Of a stretch of DNA of 64,000 nucleotides, positions 45,078-54,249 are shown piece after piece. Numbering within the stretch: the stretch's first letter is position 1; the number at the start of each line of letters is the position of its first letter. This DNA is from Petroclostridium sp. X23. Its GTDB lineage: Bacteria > Bacillota > Clostridia > SK-Y3. The position numbers and the translations under genes were made by a program. The stretch lies in contig NZ_CP124862.1 of assembly GCF_030013905.1 (NCBI RefSeq), forward strand, positions 3,909,051 through 3,973,050, read 5' to 3'. Below the pieces are notes generated by a model. That model made no database searches, was not told the DNA's origin, and saw nothing but the letters and a program-made list of their open reading frames with translations.

Positions 45078-45806
45078 ATGCGACTTTCAAAATTATTAAA
45101 ATGGGATTTTGTATTTCAAGTGAAATATGGGATTGTTATAGCGGGCATCATCATTACAGCTGTATGGCTTGGTATGATTTCATTATTGCCGGTGTATACG
45201 ATGGGCTATGTAATACCTATTGCCTTTGTTACTGATTTTGCCGTTACAGGATTTTTATTTATAGCAGCAATGCTATTTTTTGATAAAGGACAAGGTACCC
45301 TGGATGTTATTGTAACAAGTCCAGTCAGGGTATCGGAGTATATATTATCCAAGTTGATCAGCCTAAGTACTTTAATATGTTTTATTGCTATGGGACTAGT
45401 CTTTGGAGTAAGCAGTATAAAAGGACTTGAGGCCAATTATGGGTTTGTGCTATTGGCAAGCTTGCTATCCGGCAGTTTTTTTATTTTACTTGGTTTCATC
45501 ACATCCACTTTTTATAAGTCATTCACTGACATGATCATGCCAATGGGTGTATGGCTTGCTGTTTTATTCATACCCTTTCTAACTTATATTAATATAGACA
45601 CGTTTGATTTTTTGGATGCTATTGTATTTCTATGGCCTACTTATTCAATGATGAAGATCATAGATGCAATACTTGGAGATTCAAATATAATATTTATTAG
45701 TCTAAGCATAGCTTATATTATGGCTATGAACTTCATTCTGTTTAGAATTGCGGTAAAACTTTTCAACCGAAAAGTGATAGGAAGGGAAGGTGATATAGAT
45801 GGGTAA
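45078..45806 (+). CDS. ABC exporter permease 1
   Basis: This is a membrane protein of 242 residues with six hydrophobic segments. FDKGQGTLDVIVTSPVRVSEYILSKLISL is the ABC-2 permease coupling region, cytoplasmic after the second segment. It starts on the base after the ATPase stop and overlaps the next permease by eight bases. Confidence 0.85.
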   Translation: MRLSKLLKWDFVFQVKYGIVIAGIIITAVWLGMISLLPVYTMGYVIPIAFVTDFAVTGFLFIAAMLFFDKGQGTLDVIVTSPVRVSEYILSKLISLSTLICFIAMGLVFGVSSIKGLEANYGFVLLASLLSGSFFILLGFITSTFYKSFTDMIMPMGVWLAVLFIPFLTYINIDTFDFLDAIVFLWPTYSMMKIIDAILGDSNIIFISLSIAYIMAMNFILFRIAVKLFNRKVIGREGDIDG

Positions 45807-46533
45807 GACAAAGGCTTTACTGATATCACAATTCAAAAGAATAGGTAGAGACAGCGTGCTTATTATACTTATGGTTTATCCTTTTATGCTAACACTGATA
45901 GGCAGATATTTAGTGCCTGTCATTCAGAAAGCGACACTTTCAAGCACGTTCAACTTAGCGGAGCACTATCATGCCCTTATGATTTTTTTCGTAGTCATGA
46001 ATCCTGTACTTTATGGAGACATCATCGGTCTTATGCTTCTTGATGAAAGAGAGGATAATACGTTAAGTGCCATAAGAGTACTGCCTATTAAAATGTCACA
46101 TTATATCCTTGCGAAAAGCGCTTTGTTTGTTTTTTTATCCACTATTAGCGGTATGTTTATCACTTGGCTCATTAATCTGTATGATGTGCCAATAACAGCC
46201 TCGTTCCTGATTAATTTTATAGCATCCCTCGGGATCCCCTTTGGAATGCTTTTAATCAATTCTTTAGCAAGTAATAAAGTTGAAGGTTTTGCAGCGATGA
46301 AAGGTACAGCTTTTATGCTGATACTACCTGTTATAGCCCTTTACATTCCATATCCATATAACAATATCTGTGGCGTTGTCCCCGCATTTTGGCCGGCTAT
46401 GGCAATAGCTGCTTATTTTGATAAATTTGCTGCTGCCATGAGTGTGTGGGCGTATTTAACAGTCGGAATCGTATATATTTCTATCATTTCTATAATACTT
46501 TATAAGAAAGTAATGGGAAGGATTTTATTATAG
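45799..46533 (+). CDS. ABC exporter permease 2
   Basis: This is a membrane protein of 244 residues with six segments, paralogous in design to permease 1: DEREDNTLSAIRVLPIKMSHYILAK marks the coupling region. It overlaps the first permease gene, consistent with a heterodimer. An AGGGAAGGTGA site lies before the ATG. Confidence 0.85.
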   Translation: MGKTKALLISQFKRIGRDSVLIILMVYPFMLTLIGRYLVPVIQKATLSSTFNLAEHYHALMIFFVVMNPVLYGDIIGLMLLDEREDNTLSAIRVLPIKMSHYILAKSALFVFLSTISGMFITWLINLYDVPITASFLINFIASLGIPFGMLLINSLASNKVEGFAAMKGTAFMLILPVIALYIPYPYNNICGVVPAFWPAMAIAAYFDKFAAAMSVWAYLTVGIVYISIISIILYKKVMGRILL

Positions 46534-46610
46534 TTAAGAGAATATAGATTATGGATCATACATAAAAATATATTAACATATTTAAAACATATTAAAAGGA
46601 AGTGACTGTT

Positions 46611-47105
46611 ATGACTAAGAAAATGCTCAACTGGATACAGCATGCCGTTGGTTTGCTTATAAGTATTGCTATAGCAGAAGGGGTAGGAATTCTAAGTTCT
46701 TTTTTTACAAGAGGTACCATGGAGAAATATCAGCAGTTGGTACAGCCATCATTTAGTCCGCCGGGATGGGTGTTTTCCATTGTCTGGAGTGTACTGTTTT
46801 TACTTATGGGGATAGCAAGCTACAGGGTATATAATGCAGGTATTCAAAAGCCTGTAGTGAAAAATGCATTGATTTTTTATACCATACAGCTTATATTTAA
46901 TTTTTTCTGGACCATTATATTTTTTAGACTTGAATTAAGAGGATTTGCTTTTGTTTGGCTGATTATTCTGTGGGTATTGATCATCATTACGACTGTGAAA
47001 TTTTATAAAATTGACAAGATTGCAGGGTACTTAATGGTTCCTTATATATTGTGGGTCAGTTTTGCCGGATTGCTGAATTATTCCATATGGCAGTTAAATA
47101 AATAG
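46611..47105 (+). CDS. tspO: TspO/MBR-family tryptophan-rich membrane protein
   Basis: The protein has 164 residues and five membrane segments. Conserved features are QPSFSPPGWVFSIVWSVLFLLMG, the family's Pro/Trp-rich loop, and FNFFWTIIFFRLELRG, FKIDKIAGYLMVPYILW and the final SFAGLLNYSIWQLN. TspO proteins bind porphyrins and other hydrophobic ligands and are linked to stress. The ATG at 46611 has AAAGGAAGTGA before it; the GTG within that site is excluded. Confidence 0.93.
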   Translation: MTKKMLNWIQHAVGLLISIAIAEGVGILSSFFTRGTMEKYQQLVQPSFSPPGWVFSIVWSVLFLLMGIASYRVYNAGIQKPVVKNALIFYTIQLIFNFFWTIIFFRLELRGFAFVWLIILWVLIIITTVKFYKIDKIAGYLMVPYILWVSFAGLLNYSIWQLNK

Positions 47106-47152
47106 GCATATTTTTAGAATTAGGTTAAAAAGTATGTAGTTACCGATAATCT

Positions 47153-48343
47153 TTACAGAGTTCTCTTTATCAACGCTGCACGATTGATCTTATCTATGCC
47201 ATGTTTATTTCGGATTTTGTCCATTGCTAAATCAATCTGCTGCTGCTTAGTATTTTTATCTTCTACTTGAACAAAATCAAAAAGAGATAACTGGTCGGTA
47301 GAATAGTCTTCATCAAATCCTGAGAGGCTTATCCCGATCAATCTGACGGGATAAAGCGTGTTCCAGTTCTGTTCCAGCAGGCTGCATCCTGTTTGGAAAA
47401 TTTCTCTGGTAGCACAAGTTACAGGAATGGTGGTCTGTCTTGTGATAACCTGAAAGTCTGAATATTTCAATGTAATTTGTATGGTGCGACCTTTCTTGTG
47501 GTGTTTTCTTGCCGTCATACCTACATCATCGGCAAGGTCCATAAGGATCAACTTGGCTTTTTTTATATCTGTAATATCTTCCGATAGTGTTGTTGAGCGT
47601 CCGATTGACTTCATATCACCGGATGTGTGAGGCTGAAGGGGAGATGGGTCATGTCCGTTTGCATGCAAATGGACCTCTAAGCCGCATTTTCCAAGAGCTT
47701 TCACAACCTGCTCTCTATTGTATTTTGCAAGTTCGCCTATGGTTTGTATGCCCAGCCGGTTAAGCTTTTCAGCAGTTTTGCTTCCAATGCCGTACATTGC
47801 TTTAATAGGAAGCGGCCAAAGTTTTAGCGGAATATCCTTTTGCCATAGCTCTGTAATTCCGAGGGGTTTCTTCATCTCAGAAGCCATCTTCGCAAGAAAT
47901 TTATTTTCGGCGATGCCGATAGAACACCAAAGACCAAGGTGATCTCTAATTTCATTCATGATTCGTGCTGCAGCCTCTACAGGCTTGCCGAACAGATATT
48001 CAGTGCCTGTCATATCAAGCCATGCCTCGTCAATGCTGTTTTGCTCCACGATAGGCGTATAACCGGATAAAAGGTTCATGACTTCATTAGACTTTTGATT
48101 ATAGAATTCATGGTCGGGAGGAACTAAAAGCATATCCGGACAAAGTTTCAATGCGGCGTGCAGCGTCATAGCGGTTTTGACACCGAATTTTCTAGCCTCA
48201 TAGTTTGCGGCAAGAATGATACCTGTACGCTTTTTCGGGTCACCGGCAACAGCAGCGGGTTTACCAACAAGAGAAGGATTTCTTGTCATTTCACAGCTTA
48301 TAAAAAAGGCATTCATATCAACAAGAAATACGACTCTTTGCAC
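47153..48343 (-). CDS. dinB: DNA polymerase IV (Y-family, DinB)
   Basis: The protein has about 396 residues. The Y-family active site is intact: FLVDMNAFFISCE (first Asp) and SIDEAWLDMTG (Asp-Glu pair). The helix-hairpin-helix part (IKAMYGIGSKTAEKLNRLGI) and little-finger domain follow. GTG 48343 has AAAGGG at a good distance, while GTG 48352 is too close. It is an error-prone polymerase for damage bypass. No LexA box was identified upstream with certainty. Confidence 0.92.
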   Translation of the reverse strand: MQRVVFLVDMNAFFISCEMTRNPSLVGKPAAVAGDPKKRTGIILAANYEARKFGVKTAMTLHAALKLCPDMLLVPPDHEFYNQKSNEVMNLLSGYTPIVEQNSIDEAWLDMTGTEYLFGKPVEAAARIMNEIRDHLGLWCSIGIAENKFLAKMASEMKKPLGITELWQKDIPLKLWPLPIKAMYGIGSKTAEKLNRLGIQTIGELAKYNREQVVKALGKCGLEVHLHANGHDPSPLQPHTSGDMKSIGRSTTLSEDITDIKKAKLILMDLADDVGMTARKHHKKGRTIQITLKYSDFQVITRQTTIPVTCATREIFQTGCSLLEQNWNTLYPVRLIGISLSGFDEDYSTDQLSLFDFVQVEDKNTKQQQIDLAMDKIRNKHGIDKINRAALIKRTL

Positions 48344-48539
48344 AGTACACACCCTTTCGTTTATAATGATATATAGATTATATAATATTTATTGATAGAT
48401 TGAAATATATAAGTACTAATGCTTTTTCTGAAATGTCAATCTCAATAGCTTGACAGAAATAATTGAAAGGCATATAATATGCGTATCAGTTATTTTCATC
48501 AAGAATATTACTTTAACAAGACTTTAAAATTTAATAAAA

Positions 48540-48622
48540 ATTTACTAGGGGTGCCATTAAGGCTGAGAAAGAGACATCTTAACCCTATTAACCTGTTTGG
48601 GTAATGCCAGCGTAGGGAAGTA
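48540..48622 (+). promoter_or_regulatory. TPP (THI-box) riboswitch
   Basis: The aptamer core is clear: CTAGGGGTGCC at about 48545, GGCTGAGAAAGAGAC with the conserved CTGAGA, AACCCTATTAACCTG and TTTGGGTAATGCCAGCGTAGGGAAG. It is followed by a terminator and then thiM. Thiamine pyrophosphate binding should favour the terminator and switch the operon off. Confidence 0.96.
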
Positions 48623-48640
48623 ATTATACTTTAGAATAAG

Positions 48641-48669
48641 GGAGTGCGTTGCTTACGCATTCCTTTTTT
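48641..48669 (+). terminator. Riboswitch-controlled terminator
   Basis: GGAGTGCG pairs with CGCATTCC around TTGCTTA, followed by six T. It lies between the TPP aptamer and the thiM ribosome binding site. Confidence 0.88.
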
Positions 48670-48690
48670 ATATTATTTAAGGAGGATGTT

Positions 48691-49494
48691 ATGTTAAACA
48701 AAATTATTGAGGTATTAAACGATGTGAGGGAAAAGACACCATTAGTTCAAGCAATAACAAATTATGTAACAATCAATGACTGTGCGAATATATTGTTATG
48801 TTTTGGAGCATCACCAGCTATGTGTGAGGCAAAAGAAGAAGTCGAGGAATTTGTGAACTTGATTTCCGCATTGTACATTAATATCGGTACGCTTACAAAA
48901 GAACAAGAGGAGGCTTCTGTACTTGCAGTAAAAAAAGCTGCTCAGATCGGTAAGCCGGTTGTTCTTGACCCGGTTGCATGTGGTGCTATAAGCCGAAAGA
49001 AGGAAATAGCGGAAAAGTTGCTTGCGTACGGCAAAATATCAGTAGTCAAAGGAAATATAGGAGAGATCAAATCACTTGCAGGCTATGTAGGGAAGGTAAG
49101 AGGTGTTGATTCGGTAGATGACGGGGAAGGTGCTGTAGAAGCCTGCAAAAGTTTGGCTAAAAGCTTTAATACTGTAGTGGCAGCCACCGGAAAAACAGAT
49201 ATCATTACTGATGGAAAAACAACTTACCTTATAGATAACGGCACGCCTATGCTCACATTGGTGACCGGGGCTGGATGTATGGTTGGTGCATTGGCAGCAG
49301 CCACTGCAGGTGTGTGCGAAGATAAACTTGTTGCCGGTACAGCGGCAATTATGGCGATGGGGCTTGCCGGTGAAATTGCAGCGAATTCAATGGAAAAAGT
49401 GCTTCCCGGAAGTTTCAGGGTAAAACTTCTTGATTCTATATATGGAATGACCAAGGAGGATTTATTGAAAGGTGGAAAAATAAGATGTCTGTAG
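48691..49494 (+). CDS. thiM: Hydroxyethylthiazole kinase
   Basis: The protein has 267 residues. It phosphorylates 4-methyl-5-(2-hydroxyethyl)thiazole for thiamine salvage. Signatures are PLVQAITNYVTINDCANILL, ASPAMCEAKEEV, LDPVACGA and the C-terminal anion hole VTGAGCMVGA. The ATG at 48691 follows AAGGAGG; an upstream TTG would start inside the terminator and is rejected. The 3' end overlaps thiE by ten bases. Confidence 0.96.
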   Translation: MLNKIIEVLNDVREKTPLVQAITNYVTINDCANILLCFGASPAMCEAKEEVEEFVNLISALYINIGTLTKEQEEASVLAVKKAAQIGKPVVLDPVACGAISRKKEIAEKLLAYGKISVVKGNIGEIKSLAGYVGKVRGVDSVDDGEGAVEACKSLAKSFNTVVAATGKTDIITDGKTTYLIDNGTPMLTLVTGAGCMVGALAAATAGVCEDKLVAGTAAIMAMGLAGEIAANSMEKVLPGSFRVKLLDSIYGMTKEDLLKGGKIRCL

Positions 49495-50108
49495 ACTATA
49501 CATTATACCTTGTTACCGATAGGGGAGTTTTAAAAGGAAGAGATTTGATGGAAAGTGTAGAAAAGTCCATAAAGGGCGGGGTTACACTTGTTCAGTTAAG
49601 GGAAAAGGATATTACCAGCCTGGACTTTTATAATATTGCACTAAAGTTGAAGGCGCTTACACGCTTCTATAATATTCCGCTGATCATCAATGATAGGCTG
49701 GATATTGCTCTAGCTGTAGATGCTGAAGGTCTTCATATCGGACAAGAGGATTTACCCCTTGAGGTTGCCCGTAAGCAGTTGGGTGATGGTAAGATATTAG
49801 GATACTCGGTATCTAATATAGAAGAAGCTCTCTATGGAGAAAAGCATGGTGCAGATTATTTGGGAGTAGGTCCTGTATATGCAACAGGAAGTAAGTCGGA
49901 TGCAGGAAGACCTATTGGAATTCAAGGTCTTAAGGAAATTAAGCAAAATGTATCTATTCCCATTGTTGGAATAGGGGGAATAGGGATTTCAAATATAAAA
50001 GAAGTAAAAGCTTCGGGGATCAATGGAGTTTCGCTTATATCGGCGGTTTTGGGTAGTGATGATATAGAAGAGGCATCAAGAAACTTGGTTAAGCTTTGGG
50101 AGGAATAA
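49485..50108 (+). CDS. thiE: Thiamine-phosphate synthase
   Basis: The protein has 207 residues. It joins hydroxymethylpyrimidine pyrophosphate and thiazole phosphate to thiamine phosphate. Signatures are VQLREKDI, PLIINDRLDIALAVDAEGLHIGQEDLP, YLGVGPVYATGSKSDAG and the phosphate loop VGIGGIG. It overlaps thiM at its 5' end and the next gene by one base (TAATG). There is no thiD or pyrimidine synthesis gene in the operon, so the pyrimidine half must come from elsewhere. Confidence 0.95.
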   Translation: MSVDYTLYLVTDRGVLKGRDLMESVEKSIKGGVTLVQLREKDITSLDFYNIALKLKALTRFYNIPLIINDRLDIALAVDAEGLHIGQEDLPLEVARKQLGDGKILGYSVSNIEEALYGEKHGADYLGVGPVYATGSKSDAGRPIGIQGLKEIKQNVSIPIVGIGGIGISNIKEVKASGINGVSLISAVLGSDDIEEASRNLVKLWEE

Positions 50109-50743
50109 TGGAAAAGATAATTTTTATTGATTTTGATGGGACGATTACAAAAAAAGATACTTGCGCTGCGATGATTGAAGAATTCGCCAAAGACGGCTGG
50201 CAAGAGATAAACCGTTTATGGGAGAACAAAGAGCTATCTACGGAGGAATGTGCCAATGCTACCTTTAAGCTTTTTGATGCTGCCCCTCAAGATATAATAA
50301 ACTTAATGCATACCATTGAAATTGACGAATACTTCACAGCGTTTCTTTCTTTGTGCAAAGCAAAGGGGTATGAAGTATATGTACTAAGTGATGGATATGA
50401 TCTAAATATTGAAACAATATTTAAGAGATATGATATAAGATTAAAATACTATTCAAATAAGCTTTTATATAATGTGGATCATGGATTTAGCATTGAATGT
50501 CCGCATAAGAATGCTTCATGCGGAAAATGCGGTAATTGCAAGACAACTTGGATAAATAATCTAAAATCAGAAGGGGATGAAGTGATTTATATCGGAGACG
50601 GCTATTCCGATATGTGCCCTGCGGGAATAGCAGACCTTGTTTTTGCTAAAGGAGTTCTATCCCAGTATTGTATTGAAAAAGGTATACATACAAAGTGCTT
50701 TGAGAACTTTAAAGATATTATTGAAAGTATGAGTACTGATTAA
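50108..50743 (+). CDS. HAD-family phosphatase (MtnX/phosphoserine phosphatase-like) in the thiamine operon
   Basis: The protein has 211 residues. The nucleophile motif FIDFDGTITKKD, the motif-II Ser in VLSDGYD, and YIGDGYSDMCPA place it with MtnX-type HAD phosphatases. A Cys cluster (CPHKNASCGKCGNC, about 139-152) may bind zinc. It is translated from ATG 50108, coupled to thiE by a one-base overlap with GGGAGGAA upstream. By position it could dephosphorylate thiamine phosphate or a precursor; that is inference. Confidence 0.85.
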   Translation: MEKIIFIDFDGTITKKDTCAAMIEEFAKDGWQEINRLWENKELSTEECANATFKLFDAAPQDIINLMHTIEIDEYFTAFLSLCKAKGYEVYVLSDGYDLNIETIFKRYDIRLKYYSNKLLYNVDHGFSIECPHKNASCGKCGNCKTTWINNLKSEGDEVIYIGDGYSDMCPAGIADLVFAKGVLSQYCIEKGIHTKCFENFKDIIESMSTD

Positions 50744-50802
50744 AGTAGCTTTTAATAATATGGCAAAGTATCGACTAAAACGGATAGAAAGGATGAGAGG
50801 TT

Positions 50803-51096
50803 ATGCCCACAGCCAACGTAAGCTTACAGGTGATTCCCAATGTGAAGGATGAAAATTTATATGAAGTTGTAGATAAGGTTATTGAATACATCGATTCCTG
50901 CAATGTCAAGTACGAAGTTGGTCCTATGGAAACAACCATGGAGGGAGAATTAAGCAAGCTGCTTGAGATTGTAAAAGAGGTACAAGATATTTGTGCTGCA
51001 GAAGGAGCAACAAGAGTGTTGTCTGTCGTCAAGATTGACTATAAACCTGAAGGAGTGACGATGGATGAAAAGATAGGAAAATACAGGAAATGGTAG
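50803..51096 (+). CDS. Thiamine-binding protein, MTH1187/YkoF-like family
   Basis: The protein has 97 residues of the ferredoxin-like MTH1187 family (DUF77): ANVSLQVIPNVKDENLYEVV, VGPMETTMEGEL, VLSVVKIDYKPEG. Related YkoF domains bind thiamine and its pyrimidine part. It closes the TPP-riboswitch operon after a 59-base gap, supporting a role in thiamine storage or delivery. A strong terminator follows. Confidence 0.88.
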   Translation: MPTANVSLQVIPNVKDENLYEVVDKVIEYIDSCNVKYEVGPMETTMEGELSKLLEIVKEVQDICAAEGATRVLSVVKIDYKPEGVTMDEKIGKYRKW

Positions 51097-51137
51097 TGTT
51101 CCAAAAAGTTATCTCAACAATTATTACTAGAATTTTT

Positions 51138-51165
51138 AAGCACCTGTTTGCCAGGTGCTTTTTTT
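51138..51165 (+). terminator. Terminator of the thiamine operon
   Basis: AAGCACCTG pairs with CAGGTGCTT around a five-base loop, followed by five further T. Confidence 0.92.
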
Positions 51166-51340
51166 GTACCTTATTTAAAAGTGGCTTCAATGTTTAGGAA
51201 TGATGAAATAATAATTTCCTATTTTTCAAGCGGTTATTTTTCGATATTTCTTAATTTGAGCTAGTTTTCAGACTATTACGTATATATAATCAGAAAGTTG
51301 CTCACGTGAGACTATAATAAATGTTGTAGAGGAGATTGCT

Positions 51341-51805
51341 ATGAATGAATATATGAAAGCTGCCTATGATGAAGCTATGAAGAATATCACCGGTAGTGAG
51401 GGAGGCCCCTTTGGCGCTGTTATTGTAAAGGATGGTGAAATAGTTGCATCAGCCCATAATCAGGTTTTAGCTACCAATGACCCTACCATGCATGCTGAAA
51501 TCGCAGCTATTCGTATGGCCACTCGAAGATTAGGACGATTTCATCTCGAAGATTGCGAGATTTATGCAACTTGTGAGCCTTGTCCTATGTGCATGGCAGC
51601 TATTATTTGGGCCAAGATACCCAAAGTATATTTTGGTGCAAACAGGAAGGATGCGGAAGATATAGGGTTTGATGATAACTATATTTATGAATTTATCGCA
51701 GGCTCTGCACGTGAGATAAAAACTTATTGCTATATCTTGGAGCATGATTCGTGTGTAAAGTTATTTGATCAATGGATCAAAAAGGAAAATAAAGAAATGT
51801 ATTAA
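51341..51805 (+). CDS. guaD: Guanine deaminase (cytidine deaminase-like fold)
   Basis: The protein has 154 residues. Zinc ligands are in MHAEIAAIRMA (His and catalytic Glu) and CEPCPMC, with GGPFGAVIVKDG near the N-terminus and FGANRKDAEDIGFDDNYIY in the C-terminal part, as in B. subtilis-type guanine deaminase. It converts guanine to xanthine. A related tRNA adenosine deaminase is less likely because the C-terminal region matches GuaD. An AGAGGAG site precedes the ATG. Confidence 0.85.
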   Translation: MNEYMKAAYDEAMKNITGSEGGPFGAVIVKDGEIVASAHNQVLATNDPTMHAEIAAIRMATRRLGRFHLEDCEIYATCEPCPMCMAAIIWAKIPKVYFGANRKDAEDIGFDDNYIYEFIAGSAREIKTYCYILEHDSCVKLFDQWIKKENKEMY

Positions 51806-51861
51806 AAGAAAAGCTGGACCTATCTAATATGTAGAACTGTAAAAAGAAAGGAGCATAAAAA

Positions 51862-52080
51862 ATGGAAAATGAGAAACTAAAAGATGAAGCGTTGGATGAG
51901 GTAGCAGGAGGAGGACTTTTTGGTGACTGTCCCAAAAGCCATAATACTTTTTTATGTGAGGCACTTTGCTCTCATGTAAGGAAAGAAGACCAAACTCCGA
52001 CAAAAGATGAACTTACGGTGTCTTGTGATCTAGGGTATTGGAAGTATGTTTGTAAATATGGTGAAGGAGGATTTATTTGA
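51862..52080 (+). CDS. Small double-glycine-leader, Cys-rich peptide (RiPP/bacteriocin precursor-like)
   Basis: The peptide has 72 residues. The N-terminal 18 residues are acidic and end in LDEVAGGG, the pattern of double-glycine leaders cut by C39-peptidase exporters. The core has five Cys (23, 32, 36, 55, 64) and aromatic residues near the end. An AAAGGAG site precedes the ATG. No maturation enzyme or C39 transporter is present in the window, so it is an orphan precursor or a small Cys-rich protein. Confidence 0.65.
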   Translation: MENEKLKDEALDEVAGGGLFGDCPKSHNTFLCEALCSHVRKEDQTPTKDELTVSCDLGYWKYVCKYGEGGFI

Positions 52081-52290
52081 TCTGAGTGCATAATAAAAAC
52101 AATGAACAACAAGAAATGAAAGAAATGCTAATGTGGATGTAAAGACAAAGGCTATGTCCATACACTATATTGATAAGCTCCTCCATCTGCCGGACAATCA
52201 TCAGAAGAAGGAGCTTAAACATCTCTATTTATTCTTCAATATTCAATAGGAGATATTTTAATATTATTAACCATCAGGCACCTGTTATCC

Positions 52291-53793
52291 TTACTTGCCA
52301 AATATGCGCTGCAGTACACGTTGAAAAAAGGATTTTTTAGTTTTGGAATCTTGACTCTGCACCACTTCTGTGTTTCTCTTAACAGGGGATATATCGGCGT
52401 TAGTGGAAGGGGCCATCCCGGGTTTAGTGGTTGTATGTACTGATTTGGTCTGCTCGGCAGGACGCATTGTATTTTCCCTTCTTGTTGTTTTATAATCCCT
52501 CTTAACTTCGGTTGGCCGATCTTTGTGCTTTTTATGGTGTTGAGAAGGCTTATTATGAGAGTACTTCTTTTGAGCTTGTTTGGAATTTGGCTTGGAATCA
52601 GCTCGAGGGGGTGTACTCTTCTTTGAATTCGCTTGTATCCATTTCTCGGCTGAAGTGCTGCGTTCATTGTAATCAGCTTCTGTGGGTAACGCTGCTTCTT
52701 CAATCATAACACCGATATGCTCTTCTATTTCATAGAGGCTCATGATGTCTTCTCCTGTAACCAAAGAAAGGGCACGGCCGTTATTCCCGGCTCTTCCGGT
52801 ACGTCCGATCCTATGTACATAACTGTCTTTATCAGTAGGAACATCATAGTTAATTACCAGTGCCAAATCTTCGATGTGAATACCGCGTGCGGCAACATCT
52901 GTAGCTACCAGCAGATGAAATTCTCCCTGCTTGAACTGCTGTATGGTTTTTAGTCGTTTACCTTGAGGTATATCACCGTGCAGCGATTCACAGGCATATC
53001 CTTTTCTTGATAAAAAGCTTTGAACTCTATCCACTGCCAATCGTGTGTTGCAGAAAATTATACAGCTTTCAGGCTGTTCAACCAGAAGTAAGCGGTTTAA
53101 CTGTAGGTTTTTTTCATTGCCATCGACACGGTAGTATCTTTGTTGGATGGTATCCACAGTCTTGGTCGGAGATTCAATCTCAATAGTTATCGGATGCTTC
53201 ATATACTCCCTGCATATTTTTTGAACTCCTGTGGGCATGGTAGCTGAAAAAAGGAGAGTGAGCCTATTTTGCGGGAGCGTTTTAATGATTCTCACCACTT
53301 GGTCTAAAAAGCCCATATCCAACATCCTGTCGGCCTCATCAAGTACTAAGAAACGTATATGTTTGGTTTGTAAATTTCCGTGACAGATGTGATCATATAT
53401 CCGGCCCGGTGTTCCGGTAACAACCGAAACGCCTCTATTGAGGGCTTGAATTTCAGCATTGATACTGTGCTGCCCGTATACTGCTGTTGTCTTATGCGGA
53501 AGATACTTTGACATCTGTTTGAGATTGCTGTCTACCTGGACGGCCAGTTCCCGCGTTGGTGTAAGAATCAGCCCTTGGGGACCTGCTGCCCTGGGATCGA
53601 TCATTTGTAAAATAGGAACGCCAAAGACAGCAGTCTTGCCGCTGCCCGTTTTAGACATGACCATCATATCTTTCTGATTGAGAATATGTGGAATTGCCTT
53701 ATGCTGTACTTCTGTAGGTGTCTCATAACCCATCTCTTCTATCGCCTTTAGAATAGGAGGCGAAATATCCAGATCATTAAAACTATTTTTCAT
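52291..53793 (-). CDS. DEAD-box RNA helicase
   Basis: The protein has 500 residues. All helicase motifs are visible: Q-motif region with PTEVQHKAIP, motif I SKTGSGKT, PTRELA, TPGR, DEAD as VLDEADRMLD, SAT, ATDVAARGIH and HRIGRTGRAG. From about 390 a long basic, Lys/Thr/Ser-rich tail of low complexity probably binds RNA. It is similar to CshA/RhlE-type cold-shock or ribosome-assembly helicases. It starts at ATG 53793 with no close partner genes. Confidence 0.95.
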   Translation of the reverse strand: MKNSFNDLDISPPILKAIEEMGYETPTEVQHKAIPHILNQKDMMVMSKTGSGKTAVFGVPILQMIDPRAAGPQGLILTPTRELAVQVDSNLKQMSKYLPHKTTAVYGQHSINAEIQALNRGVSVVTGTPGRIYDHICHGNLQTKHIRFLVLDEADRMLDMGFLDQVVRIIKTLPQNRLTLLFSATMPTGVQKICREYMKHPITIEIESPTKTVDTIQQRYYRVDGNEKNLQLNRLLLVEQPESCIIFCNTRLAVDRVQSFLSRKGYACESLHGDIPQGKRLKTIQQFKQGEFHLLVATDVAARGIHIEDLALVINYDVPTDKDSYVHRIGRTGRAGNNGRALSLVTGEDIMSLYEIEEHIGVMIEEAALPTEADYNERSTSAEKWIQANSKKSTPPRADSKPNSKQAQKKYSHNKPSQHHKKHKDRPTEVKRDYKTTRRENTMRPAEQTKSVHTTTKPGMAPSTNADISPVKRNTEVVQSQDSKTKKSFFQRVLQRIFGK

Positions 53794-53972
53794 TATTATC
53801 CTCTTTCGTTATTCTGAGATACTCTTATTATATCATTTGTTTATTGCTTGTTCTAGAGGGCAAAGGTATATTGTCTCTTGTCTCAAATATTAAATATACA
53901 TTTTTAAATACATAAACTTATTTGTTGATATTGCGTATATACAGTTAGATAAGATATTAGGAGATGAATAGA

Positions 53973-54176
53973 TTGAGAATACTGTTTTTTCCTTTTATTG
54001 CGATATGGAAAATGATAGAACTTATTATCAAGATGACAGGCAGGCTGGTAGCGGTTATGCTAGGTTTGGTTTTGATGATTGTAGGGATAATACTTAGTAT
54101 GACAGTAGTCGGTGCGATTGTGGGAGTACCGTTATTAATTTTAGGTTTTACAATGATGGTAAGAGGATTCTTTTAA
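53973..54176 (+). CDS. Small membrane protein of unknown function
   Basis: The protein has 67 residues from TTG 53973, behind AGGAG at 53958-53962; the ATG at 53964 is directly against that site. Two hydrophobic segments span about 20-60 (MLGLVLMIVGIILSMTVVGA, IVGVPLLILGFTMMVRGFF), like many Firmicute membrane mini-proteins. Function is unknown. Confidence 0.65.
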   Translation: MRILFFPFIAIWKMIELIIKMTGRLVAVMLGLVLMIVGIILSMTVVGAIVGVPLLILGFTMMVRGFF

Positions 54177-54249
54177 TATAGATAAAAAACTGTAAAGTTA
54201 TTATTAACCAATAGATTAATTCTTGTTTCAATATACCTGTCGTACTATC

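Noticed and set aside
48649..48690. Upstream TTG start for thiM
   Set aside because: It would begin inside the riboswitch terminator; ATG 48691 has a perfect ribosome binding site.
52173..52216. TAAGCTCCT/AGGAGCTTA inverted repeat as a terminator of the small peptide gene
   Set aside because: The loop is 26 bases long and no T-run follows; it may be chance.
52139..52248. 31-codon frame MSIHYIDKLLHLPDNHQKK as a small protein or transposase tail
   Set aside because: It has no ribosome binding site and too few residues to assign; likely chance or an unidentifiable remnant.
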